In this document: positions 25,726 through 34,023 of the stretch, in pieces | How positions within the stretch are numbered: position 1 is the stretch's first letter | Layout of the letters: each line of letters begins with the position of its first letter | Assembly: GCA_027008645.1 (NCBI GenBank) | Contig: JALVEE010000267.1 | Span: 1-64,000, forward strand | Direction of reading: 5' to 3' | DNA: 64,000 nt | DNA from: Saprospiraceae bacterium | GTDB taxonomy: Bacteria; Bacteroidota; Bacteroidia; Chitinophagales; Saprospiraceae | Notes under the pieces: model-generated | Databases searched by the model: none | Seen by the model: only the letters and a program-made list of their open reading frames with translations | What the model was told of the DNA's origin: nothing | Made by a program: the position numbers and the translations under genes

Positions 25726-27810
25726 ATGAAAAAACTATACACTATAATATTTTTTGTATTTTATTCTTTGACTTTACCACAAGGCTTGATAGGACAATAC
25801 ACATTTGACAATTGTCAGTATGCCAAATTTATCAGTTTTACAGACGGGTATTGCTCTGAATCAGGAGAATTTACCAATGTCGGAGCAACAGCCGACCCTG
25901 AATTTCCAAATAGTTGTGTTTTTCTAAAATTTCAAAATGGAGTCTGGTTTAGTTTTATACCAAAAAAAACCGCTGTTTCTATTAGAGTTTTCGGTAAAGG
26001 GCTTGGTGGTACAATGAGAAGCCCAAAAATACTTGTCTTCAATGATTGTAATTCCTTTTTGGCATGCTCGGGAGGCAGTACGGAATCAACGGATGAACTT
26101 GTAGTTGATCATTTGATAATAGGTAAGACATATTATATCATGATAGAGTCGAGTGTAGGAGGTGAAGGCAGTTTTAAGCTTTGTATCGATGAATTTACCC
26201 CGGTTCCAAGCCCTGAAAGCGATTGTAAAGACGGTGTGGTACTTTGTGATAAATCCAGCTTTCTAATAGAAAGTCTAGTAGGAGCAGGAAATGATAAAAA
26301 TGAAATAGACCCAACTTCATGTATTGAAGAAGAATTTGCTTCTTCTTGGTATAAATGGACTTGCGACAAATCCGGAACACTAACATTTACATTGACTCCT
26401 AATAACAATGAACTCAAAGTAACAGATGACTTGGATTTTGCCGTTTATGAATTGCCAAACGGAATCGATGATTGTACAGGTAAAAAAATGATAAGATGTA
26501 TGGCTTCAGGGGCAAATGGAGATGGAAATGGAAATGCTTTACCTGTAGAACAATGGGCTGCTTGTAACGGACCAACCGGTTTGAGGGTAGGTGAGAAAGA
26601 TAAAACAGAAGCCCCCGGATGCAATAATAATTCGAATAATTTCATAGCTCCAATCGATATGGTTTCGGGAAAATCATATGTATTGGTGGTCAATAATTAT
26701 AGTCGCTCCGGATTGGGATTCAAAATAGATTTTGGTGGAACCGGAACATTTCTGGGACCAAACGCTGATTTTACCATTGATGCACTAAATGAATTTGAAT
26801 GCGATAAAACTATTAGATTTACCAATCAATCCGATTCAGAAACCGACCCGATAGTAAATTTCACTTGGGCTTTTGGTAATGGTGCAAACCCGATTAGTTC
26901 AAATAATATCGGCCCACACGATGTGATTTACGATTCTTTTGGAGATAAAATTGTCGCTCTAACAATAGAAAGTTCCCGTGGATGCCTTGTAACAAAGCTA
27001 TTGCCTATATATGTTGAACCTTGCTGTGCAGATTTCACTCTCAAAGTAGATGGTGAGAGTACCAATCCCATTTGTGCCCACGATAAAAACGGTACTATCT
27101 TGGGTAAAGGAAGCGCAGGAAATCCCCCCTATCAGTTTAGTATTGACGGAAAGAATTTTCAGACCATACCAATATTTTATGATTTGCAGGCAGGAGATTA
27201 CGACCTGTTTATTCAAGATAAAAAAGGTTGTAGAGATTCTATAAATATCGAAATTATAGATCCAAAGGAGATTTTAGTTGATGCCGGTCCTGACCAGACC
27301 ATAGATTTGGGAGATATGACATCCTTAAATGGTAAGTATTTACCACCCGAATATGATGTGACTTATGTTTGGACTCCAAACTACAATATGAGTGATTCCT
27401 CTGAATTGGATACGGATGTTTTTCCTTACCACGACCAAAAATATACGCTTACAGTAGTCCAAGATGTAACAGGATGTACGGCAAGAGATGATATGACCGT
27501 ATTTGTTAATAAAAAAAGAAAGATAAGAATCCCTAATGTTTTTACTCCTAACGGAGATGGAAAAAACGATAATTTTACTGCTTACAACGTAAAAGCTGCT
27601 GTTGAAATAGACCAAATGTTTATCTATGACAGATGGGGAGAGTTGATATACAAAGCCGATAATATACCATTGGGTGAAGCATATCTCGGTTGGGATGGCA
27701 ACTTCAAAGGTCAAAAAGTTAATCCCGGAGTATATGTTTACCTCTTTATGATAAGGTTCTTGGATGACGAAATATTGCCTTTTTCAGGAGATATTACCGT
27801 AATTAGATGA
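25726..27810 (+). CDS. T9SS type B surface protein, paralog 1
   Basis: 694 residues. The signal peptide is about 1-24. Two N-terminal jelly-roll-like units begin 'FDNCQYAKFISFTDGYCS' and 'SDCKDGVVLCDKSSFLIESL', each with several Cys. Then a PKD-like domain ('FTNQSDSETDPIVNFTWAFG', about 365-435), a SprB-like unit ('DKNGTILGKGSAGNPPYQFS', about 455-515) and a PKD/Ig unit. The C-terminal about 95 residues are the type B sorting domain with 'IRIPNVFTPNGDGKND', 'MFIYDRWGELIYKA' and 'GWDGNFKGQKVNPGVYVYLF'. It should be secreted by T9SS and held at the surface. It has the same architecture as the gene at 34024. Confidence 0.92.
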   Translation: MKKLYTIIFFVFYSLTLPQGLIGQYTFDNCQYAKFISFTDGYCSESGEFTNVGATADPEFPNSCVFLKFQNGVWFSFIPKKTAVSIRVFGKGLGGTMRSPKILVFNDCNSFLACSGGSTESTDELVVDHLIIGKTYYIMIESSVGGEGSFKLCIDEFTPVPSPESDCKDGVVLCDKSSFLIESLVGAGNDKNEIDPTSCIEEEFASSWYKWTCDKSGTLTFTLTPNNNELKVTDDLDFAVYELPNGIDDCTGKKMIRCMASGANGDGNGNALPVEQWAACNGPTGLRVGEKDKTEAPGCNNNSNNFIAPIDMVSGKSYVLVVNNYSRSGLGFKIDFGGTGTFLGPNADFTIDALNEFECDKTIRFTNQSDSETDPIVNFTWAFGNGANPISSNNIGPHDVIYDSFGDKIVALTIESSRGCLVTKLLPIYVEPCCADFTLKVDGESTNPICAHDKNGTILGKGSAGNPPYQFSIDGKNFQTIPIFYDLQAGDYDLFIQDKKGCRDSINIEIIDPKEILVDAGPDQTIDLGDMTSLNGKYLPPEYDVTYVWTPNYNMSDSSELDTDVFPYHDQKYTLTVVQDVTGCTARDDMTVFVNKKRKIRIPNVFTPNGDGKNDNFTAYNVKAAVEIDQMFIYDRWGELIYKADNIPLGEAYLGWDGNFKGQKVNPGVYVYLFMIRFLDDEILPFSGDITVIR

Positions 27811-28073
27811 TGAAGTACGCTAAAGCGCACTATGCAAAAATAACGCGTTATACACAATCCCCCCAAATAAATTTGGGGGCTAAGCTTATGATGCACTCAC
27901 AAACCTTATAGGTTTCGAAAACCTATAAGGTCTATAAGGTTTAGACAATCAAAGCATAAGAATAACCCCCTACTTCAGTTAGGGGATTGGTTAATCCTCC
28001 CCAATTATAGCATACTTCCCCTTTATTAGAATTATACAAGATGACAATGTGGGGAAAATGACAGCTAATTATA
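27811..28073. repeat. Cluster of hairpins between convergent genes
   Basis: Three strong palindromes: CCCCCAAAT/ATTTGGGGG (27860-27879, 2-base loop); ACCTTATAGGTTT/AAACCTATAAGGT (27903-27931, 13-bp stem, 3-base loop), followed by a further partial copy CTATAAGGTTT at 27932; and CCCCTA/TAGGGG (27967-27985). They are not simple terminators, because no long T run follows. No gene is seen. The density recalls the hairpins inside the element at 14213-14570. Confidence 0.6.
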
Positions 28074-28520
28074 TTACTGCTTTACAAATTTCCTGTAGAA
28101 TTGAAACTGAAGCGTGTCTGCTCCCACTTCCGAAGATGTTCCCCAATATTTGAACATAACTTCAAGTGTTTGATCGGTTAAGGACATAACTTGCCATTTG
28201 TATGATTTCTTGAAGCCCAAATCTCCATATGTAGAAGTATCAGGTACAAATGTTATTGTCTCAGATGACTCATCATAATCCCATTCTCCGTTTACCTTTA
28301 TTCCCCAAGGAACCTCATCGATAGTTTCATATCTCCCATCATCAAAAAACTTGTAAATTATATTCGTATAACTTACAGAGTCAATAACTCCATTCACTGC
28401 AGCAACACCATCGTAAGACGCTACATCCTTCCATGTTCCATAAAATTGCTCATTAGTATTTTCAGTTTTTGAACATGCCAAAATATTGACTAATAATAAA
28501 AGAAATAATAATTTTTTCAT
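28074..28520 (-). CDS. Lipocalin-like lipoprotein
   Basis: 148 residues from the ATG at 28520. A longer frame upstream runs back into the preceding gene and lacks a signal, so the lipoprotein signal 'MKKLLFLLLLVNILACSKTE' (lipidated Cys16) decides the start. The mature part 'FYGTWKDVASYDGVAAVN', 'IIYKFFDDGRYETIDEVP', 'VNGEWDYDESSETITFVP' and 'QTLEVMFKYW' fits the short lipocalin-like proteins common in Bacteroidota. It lies 28 bp after the M23/SprB gene on the same strand, so it is likely the last gene of that operon. Confidence 0.82.
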   Translation of the reverse strand: MKKLLFLLLLVNILACSKTENTNEQFYGTWKDVASYDGVAAVNGVIDSVSYTNIIYKFFDDGRYETIDEVPWGIKVNGEWDYDESSETITFVPDTSTYGDLGFKKSYKWQVMSLTDQTLEVMFKYWGTSSEVGADTLQFQFYRKFVKQ

Positions 28521-28548
28521 TTTTACTATGTTTGATTTTAAAAAATAT

Positions 28549-31500
28549 TTATTGTTTAACGATTTTTTGAATTTTAATAATTTCACCACCTTTTTTAATT
28601 GTGCAAATATACACACCTTCCGGCAATTTAGAAGTCTCAATTGTATGATTATTAGAGTAAATTTTATCTACTATCAATGTTTGACCAATAATTGAGGATA
28701 TTTCAACCGTGATATTTGAATTTATTACATCTAAATTATTTATATTAATTGACAGCTCATTACTAAAAGGACTTGGTAAAATACTTATATTGTATTTTAT
28801 ATTAGCATTATTGTTATTTGAACTAATATGCATGCTTTCTACTGCTTTATCTCCACAATTCTTAGTGGAACAATCAAGTTCAGTAAGCCGTTTGCTTTTT
28901 TCAAATGGATAAACCGAAATTGTATCACTTTGTTGCATAATATCTTCAAGCAAAGCCGTATAGTCTTCCATAAATAGTGTATCGGACAATCCCTCTGCAA
29001 TCAACATAGTACTTGTACTATCTATATCATCTAAAATTGAATCTGATCTTAGAATATATTCAAGTTCATTCAACCTTATTGATGATGAAATTAAACCTTC
29101 ACCGGGACCTTTACCTCCACAATTTGAATCACCAGCAGGATAAAAAGCATAAACATAGTAATAATCACCAATTATACAAACATCAATATAATAACACTGA
29201 TAACAATTAGGACAAATCTGAAGATAATAATAACCAGTAATCCGATTACCATATTGCACCACTTCCCAACTATAACCATTCGGACATAAACCCATAAGGG
29301 CACAATAATACCAATCAAGCTTATATTGCAAGTAATCTACATAATAACTACCCACATAACCATCTGTCACAGGGCAATAACAGTTTACTCTAGTACACTC
29401 AAAAGGGTCATAAACACAATCTAACAAACCATCATAAGTGGTAAAGTGCGTGTTATGACCATTACAAGAGTACTGCCATCCACATGGGTTTGTGCTTGGG
29501 GTTTCGACTTCGTCCACATTTCCTGAAACTGTAAAACATTTAGTGCTTTGACAACCACTTTTGTCTGTTACTGTTACACAATATTGCCCAACGGCTAAAT
29601 TATTTATAGTACTTGAAGCACCACCATTACTCCAACTGTATGTATAAGGTGCACTTCCACCACTCACCGAAATTGAAATAGATCCATAACTATAGCCACT
29701 ACATGTATTGGTTACATTTCCTTGGATAACAAATTGAATACTGCTACAATCCTCAATTACATAACAATCGCTGTGAGTATTACATCCATCTGTAACAGTA
29801 ACACAATATTCACCAACACCAAGATTATAAATATCTTCTGTATATTTTTTAAATCCATTCGGTCCTGTCCACGAATACACTACGGATGGATGTGAACCAC
29901 TTTGAACCCATGTGACAGTTAAATCTATCCAACCATCATTACTTGTGGATGAGGCAACAGCATGAACATCTGCCGAAAGGCTAAAATCATTCTGATTAGT
30001 CTCATTTTCATTGTTGTAGCATGATACATCACTATTATCATCGTCATCAACTAAAAAATCGCAACAGCAAATTCTTATAGGATCTGACTCAATAGTACAA
30101 CCTGATGAATGGGTTACTGTTACTCTATACACCCCCGGGCATAAATCTTGAGGATCTTCTTCAGTACTGCTCCAACTTGAATCCTCAATATTTTCCCATT
30201 GATAAGTATAAGGACCATCACTTCCTTCAACCTCAATATCTATTAATCCGTCACATGAATTTAAATCATCTCGCGGCCCACACTCAGAATTATTAATAAC
30301 GTCTGTGACAATCACCTCACTATTGTCACTAAGCACTTTAAAACAATCCTGTGCTTCACCACACATAGCATCTGTCACGGTAACACAGTATTCTCCCGAA
30401 AATACTCCATTTAAATCTTCTGTAGTAGCTCCATTACTCCATTCATATTCATAAGGAGGAACACCGCCATTTACCGTCAAATCAACTGTTCCGTTATTGC
30501 ATTGAGGAGTAAATGTATTGGTGGTAGTTGCGCTAAGCTCAAGTTCCCCTCCATTAACATATATTATAGTTTCTCCGGTTGGAGAAGATCGCATCGCATA
30601 TTCATTAGATTCATCTCTAGATGGTTGACCATCGAAACATGCAAACAATAACCGATGAATTTTATCTACTCCATAAGTTAATTGGGGACTATTATCATCT
30701 TTCCATTCTGTTTTACTCTTCCTTGTGGGAACATAAATATTTCTATCTCTGTGAGATTCATCAAATGCAATTAAATCATTGCCATTATAATCCTTACCAC
30801 TAAAGTGAAATATCACATCAACACCTATAACTATTTCAGTTTGTTCTATTTCAAAAACAAAATAGTCTTTATTTGATCCGATACTTATTGGCGATCTGTT
30901 ACTTATTCCATAAGCGGGTACACTCATTTTAAGATCCTGTAATGGTTCACTTGTTTTTTCTACATATACTTTCATCCCATCGCTAAAATCCACTGAATTG
31001 ACCTCAGTTTCTATATCATTTTTACTGAATTTAATATATTCATTGTCAAAACAAGACCAATCTTCATGATAAATATCCTGATTGTTATAACTGGTTTTAA
31101 TTCTAACCTCTTGTACATAAGGCTTGAAATTGTCAAGGGTGAAATCTATGAAATTGCAAGATCCCCCAGTAGCAGTCGTAGGTCCTATAAAATAATTAGA
31201 TCTAATATCTTCAACTATAACTTGTAATTGATATTCACCATCATTGTATCTTGCATTTTCGGGGCAATTAGCTATTTTTTTTGAACCATCCATTGGATCA
31301 TCCTTGTGAATGCGAGTGACAAAGTCTGAATAATGATAAATATCATAAGGTTGCTTTGGATATGTAGCGCTATATGCTCTTGAGTCAACACCTGTAGTTT
31401 GCCAATTTCCAAAATTTGGATTGGGGTGATTTTTAACTTCATACCCCAATTTTCCTCCTAATTGAATAAATGCCATTGTATTTGGACCTTTAATCTGATC

Positions 31501-32409
31501 AAAACCATCATCAGAGTAAATATTCTTAATTTGCCAATATACTCTGTTAACATCAAAAATATGATCATATCTTTTATTATTCTTACCACTAACAGTTGTA
31601 ATCATTTCAATTTTTGATGCTATCGGCGATATCTTATTTCCCGGATACTGAACCTCAAATGTATTAAATGGATTGTCTTTTGAATGAATATCAATTATAT
31701 AATTTGCTTTATCGTAATTAATATAAGCTAAAGGATTACTTCCATATGTATCAATTCCAGTTCCAGTTGAATAATCATAAGATGTAGGTATTGTATTTAA
31801 ATGAAGATGCGCAGCATCCTTAGCGGAAGACTCGCCAAGTGGAACAATTGGATGCCCGGCTGTGATTTTATTGGTGGTCGTATAAGTAACATTATTGTAT
31901 GTAACAGTGCCTTCAACTTGTCCATATACGTATGTAAGTCCATTTATGTTTAATATTTCAGCCCAACGATCATTATCTGGAGAATCCATATACTTTAAAG
32001 TAACTGTATTTCCACTTTTGCCAAGATACGTCTCGGATTTTTCATCATAAACATGTCCAAATATTAACCTATAGTTCTCTCCATCAACTTCGTAACATAA
32101 TTGTTTGTATTTATACTTTGATGTACACAATCGATTTTCTCCATCTACAATGGTTCCGTTAAATGGTGCTAATATCATATCCCATTTATCACCATTATTA
32201 TCATCCTGTGATGAATTGTAATCAATTCCGCGATGAAATTTAAGATCTCCAGATCTTCGAGGTCCAAAATCTTCAGCGACTGCATCTGCCGGGAATGTTG
32301 TTGGTTGTCCATAGTTACCAGAGCCATAATACTCTTTAAATTGAATCTCTTGCGCATTTAAAAGCAAGGACATTAAAACTAATATGAGTAAACTTATTAT
32401 TTTATTCAT
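28549..32409 (-). CDS. M23 peptidase domain fused to SprB repeats and T9SS type A tail
   Basis: 1286 residues with a signal peptide (1-19). An N-terminal LytM/M23-like metallopeptidase keeps all expected positions: His59 and Asp63 in 'HRGID', His119 in 'IFGHV', and His201/His203 in 'AAHLHLN'. A middle region of about 220-600 is unassigned. At least three to four SprB-type units follow (about 625-960), e.g. 'NGGVPPYEYEWSNGATTEDL' and 'SGGSAPYTYSWSNGGASSTI'. A remarkably Cys/Tyr-rich stretch spans about 975-1100. The C-terminal about 80 residues ('ILPSPFSNELSININN' to 'LPEGVYICTIKKGGEIIKIQ') are a type A sorting domain. It is predicted to be a secreted, surface-attached peptidase. It overlaps the upstream lipoprotein gene by 8 bp. 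Confidence 0.88.
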   Translation of the reverse strand: MNKIISLLILVLMSLLLNAQEIQFKEYYGSGNYGQPTTFPADAVAEDFGPRRSGDLKFHRGIDYNSSQDDNNGDKWDMILAPFNGTIVDGENRLCTSKYKYKQLCYEVDGENYRLIFGHVYDEKSETYLGKSGNTVTLKYMDSPDNDRWAEILNINGLTYVYGQVEGTVTYNNVTYTTTNKITAGHPIVPLGESSAKDAAHLHLNTIPTSYDYSTGTGIDTYGSNPLAYINYDKANYIIDIHSKDNPFNTFEVQYPGNKISPIASKIEMITTVSGKNNKRYDHIFDVNRVYWQIKNIYSDDGFDQIKGPNTMAFIQLGGKLGYEVKNHPNPNFGNWQTTGVDSRAYSATYPKQPYDIYHYSDFVTRIHKDDPMDGSKKIANCPENARYNDGEYQLQVIVEDIRSNYFIGPTTATGGSCNFIDFTLDNFKPYVQEVRIKTSYNNQDIYHEDWSCFDNEYIKFSKNDIETEVNSVDFSDGMKVYVEKTSEPLQDLKMSVPAYGISNRSPISIGSNKDYFVFEIEQTEIVIGVDVIFHFSGKDYNGNDLIAFDESHRDRNIYVPTRKSKTEWKDDNSPQLTYGVDKIHRLLFACFDGQPSRDESNEYAMRSSPTGETIIYVNGGELELSATTTNTFTPQCNNGTVDLTVNGGVPPYEYEWSNGATTEDLNGVFSGEYCVTVTDAMCGEAQDCFKVLSDNSEVIVTDVINNSECGPRDDLNSCDGLIDIEVEGSDGPYTYQWENIEDSSWSSTEEDPQDLCPGVYRVTVTHSSGCTIESDPIRICCCDFLVDDDDNSDVSCYNNENETNQNDFSLSADVHAVASSTSNDGWIDLTVTWVQSGSHPSVVYSWTGPNGFKKYTEDIYNLGVGEYCVTVTDGCNTHSDCYVIEDCSSIQFVIQGNVTNTCSGYSYGSISISVSGGSAPYTYSWSNGGASSTINNLAVGQYCVTVTDKSGCQSTKCFTVSGNVDEVETPSTNPCGWQYSCNGHNTHFTTYDGLLDCVYDPFECTRVNCYCPVTDGYVGSYYVDYLQYKLDWYYCALMGLCPNGYSWEVVQYGNRITGYYYLQICPNCYQCYYIDVCIIGDYYYVYAFYPAGDSNCGGKGPGEGLISSSIRLNELEYILRSDSILDDIDSTSTMLIAEGLSDTLFMEDYTALLEDIMQQSDTISVYPFEKSKRLTELDCSTKNCGDKAVESMHISSNNNNANIKYNISILPSPFSNELSININNLDVINSNITVEISSIIGQTLIVDKIYSNNHTIETSKLPEGVYICTIKKGGEIIKIQKIVKQ

Positions 32410-33646
32410 CTTTCAATACTTTTATTTTATAATCAAATATTTTAATCAGATTTGGAAAACTTTTATATTTTGTTTTCCAATTCATTGAAATATCTTTCCA
32501 TTCATCCGTTGAAAACACTCTTGAGTAAAGAATTTTACTTTTGGGATCAAACGCATATTCCTTTTTAGAAATCTCCTTTGAATTTGGGTAATAATAATTA
32601 ATTATTAATAAACCTGAATTTGGCGTAATAAAAGGTTCCCCTATTCTCATATTGGGATCATCATTTCTTTCGGAATAAATTTGCTTATTTCGTTGAATAT
32701 TCCATATTTCAAATCCTTCTTCTTGGTGGTTTTTTATTCCGGCATTAGAGGTTGTTTCTATTGTTAGTATTGAAAAAATTGCATACTTCCCGTCTCTACT
32801 GATTACAGGAAAAGAAGTTTCTTCGGAACAAGTATGATTAAAAATTTGATTTCCCAGTGTATCCAAAACAACCATATTATTAGTTGCAGAAAGAATTTGC
32901 CCATAATCCGATACTGAATATTTTTCATAGAGTACTTTACTATATCCATCTTGAAATTCCATAATAGTCCACAAATGGTACTCCTTGACTATTTCTTTTC
33001 CTGTTCGTTGTGATTTTGGTAAAAATTCGGTATCTTCTGCATCAAAATATTGCATACGTACTCTTATATCCGGAGGTACATTTTTTAAAAATGGATTATT
33101 TTTATCAATGTCGAAAGAGTTTATCAAGGTATAATCCTTATCAAAAAATTCAATTTTGTCGGGTACTACCATACCATTTTTTTCAGGAATCTTATCCTTG
33201 CTTCCATCATAATCACTTTTAATTGTCTTTTTATAAAAAACAATTCCGGGTTTAACCTCTTCGATAAATTTCACTTTTTCATAATATTCAGGACTATACC
33301 AAAAGTAATGTCCATCTAAAAAAAAATCCATTTTTTTACCTTCAACAGTCCTCGTGATTCTTTTTTTCTTTAAAGGAATTGTATCAACAGATTTTATTTT
33401 TGAAAATCGTTGCTCAGGTTCATTACTATCTGATTTGACTTTTACCTGTTTGTGTTTTACCGTATCATTTATCTTTTGTATCTTTTCATCTTTTTTCGTA
33501 TTTTCATTCATTACGGTTTTATTGTCAACAGTCATTACAGTCTTATTGTCAACAGTGGGTTTTGCCTTTTCTGTTACCTTGGTTCCGCCGCAAGCCATTA
33601 TCGAAGCTAAGCCTCCTATGAATAAAATATATTTGATGATTTTCAT
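32402..33646 (-). CDS. Lipoprotein of unknown function
   Basis: 414 residues. A lipoprotein signal ('YILFIGGLASIMACGGTKV', lipidated Cys19) is followed by a low-complexity linker with a tandem duplication (TVDNKTVM twice). The folded part (about 110-400) has strands such as 'DGHYFWYSPEYYEKVKFIEE', 'LILSATNN'-like turns and 'PVISRDGKYAIFSILTIETT', which recall beta-propeller blades. I do not recognise the family. It overlaps the M23/SprB gene by 8 bp and should be cotranscribed with it, so a role as surface partner is plausible. Confidence 0.75.
   Translation of the reverse strand: MKIIKYILFIGGLASIMACGGTKVTEKAKPTVDNKTVMTVDNKTVMNENTKKDEKIQKINDTVKHKQVKVKSDSNEPEQRFSKIKSVDTIPLKKKRITRTVEGKKMDFFLDGHYFWYSPEYYEKVKFIEEVKPGIVFYKKTIKSDYDGSKDKIPEKNGMVVPDKIEFFDKDYTLINSFDIDKNNPFLKNVPPDIRVRMQYFDAEDTEFLPKSQRTGKEIVKEYHLWTIMEFQDGYSKVLYEKYSVSDYGQILSATNNMVVLDTLGNQIFNHTCSEETSFPVISRDGKYAIFSILTIETTSNAGIKNHQEEGFEIWNIQRNKQIYSERNDDPNMRIGEPFITPNSGLLIINYYYPNSKEISKKEYAFDPKSKILYSRVFSTDEWKDISMNWKTKYKSFPNLIKIFDYKIKVLKDE
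33509..33556 (-). repeat. Tandem 24-bp repeat inside the lipoprotein gene
   Basis: Two adjacent 24-bp units, 33509-33532 and 33533-33556, differ at two positions and encode the doubled TVDNKTVM in the linker after the lipidated Cys. It keeps the frame, so copy number could vary without disrupting the gene. Confidence 0.8.
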
Positions 33647-33712
33647 ATTGATTAGTATTATAATTGAATCAAAAACAAGAATTTATTTTCAAAGTACTGC
33701 TATATTTTATAA

Positions 33713-33913
33713 AAAATCAAGTTTTTATGGAATAAAAGTATTCGTATTTGGAATTATTTTAATGAAATATCGGTTTCTAACGGACAAGTTGGCTTAGGCA
33801 ACACCTTATATATTTCGTATTCGGAAGAAGTAAGAAAACTATGTATCAAAACTATTGACTTATTGAAAGAAGAAATATCTTATTTTAAAAAAATATTGGA
33901 TAAAATTAAATGA
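33713..33913 (+). pseudogene. Possible 3' gene remnant
   Basis: An open frame of 66 codons without a usable ATG ends at 33911-33913. It reads like real protein: 'WNYFNEISVSNGQVGLGNTL' followed by 'YISYSEEVRKLCIKTIDLL', ending in a Lys-rich helix. The frame is closed by a stop at 33710. It could be the leftover C-terminus of a deleted gene. The family is not recognised. The rest of 33647-34023 shows only a CTTTGCGTCTTAGTAGCTTT-type simple motif (33948-33969) and a promoter-like element. Confidence 0.3.
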
Positions 33914-33981
33914 AGACCAAAAATGGACCTCTTTCAATCAAGAAAACTCTTTGCGTCTTAGTAGCTTTGTGATAAATATAC

Positions 33982-33989
33982 TAACTTTG
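33982..33989 (+). promoter_or_regulatory. Candidate -7 promoter element for T9SS paralog 2
   Basis: TAACTTTG matches TAnnTTTG exactly and ends 34 bp before the ATG at 34024. TTTG at 33966-33969 is closer than the usual -33 spacing. Confidence 0.45.
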
Positions 33990-34023
33990 CATCTTATCGC
34001 CTTTACAAGAAAAATAAACACCA

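Noticed and set aside
33354-33797. 147-codon plus-strand frame opposite the lipoprotein start
   Set aside because: Its first two thirds are antisense to the lipoprotein signal and linker; no motif.
33948-33969. TTTGCGTCTTAG-type motif before T9SS paralog 2
   Set aside because: Looks like a simple repeated motif, but only about two partial units are present; not enough to call an element.
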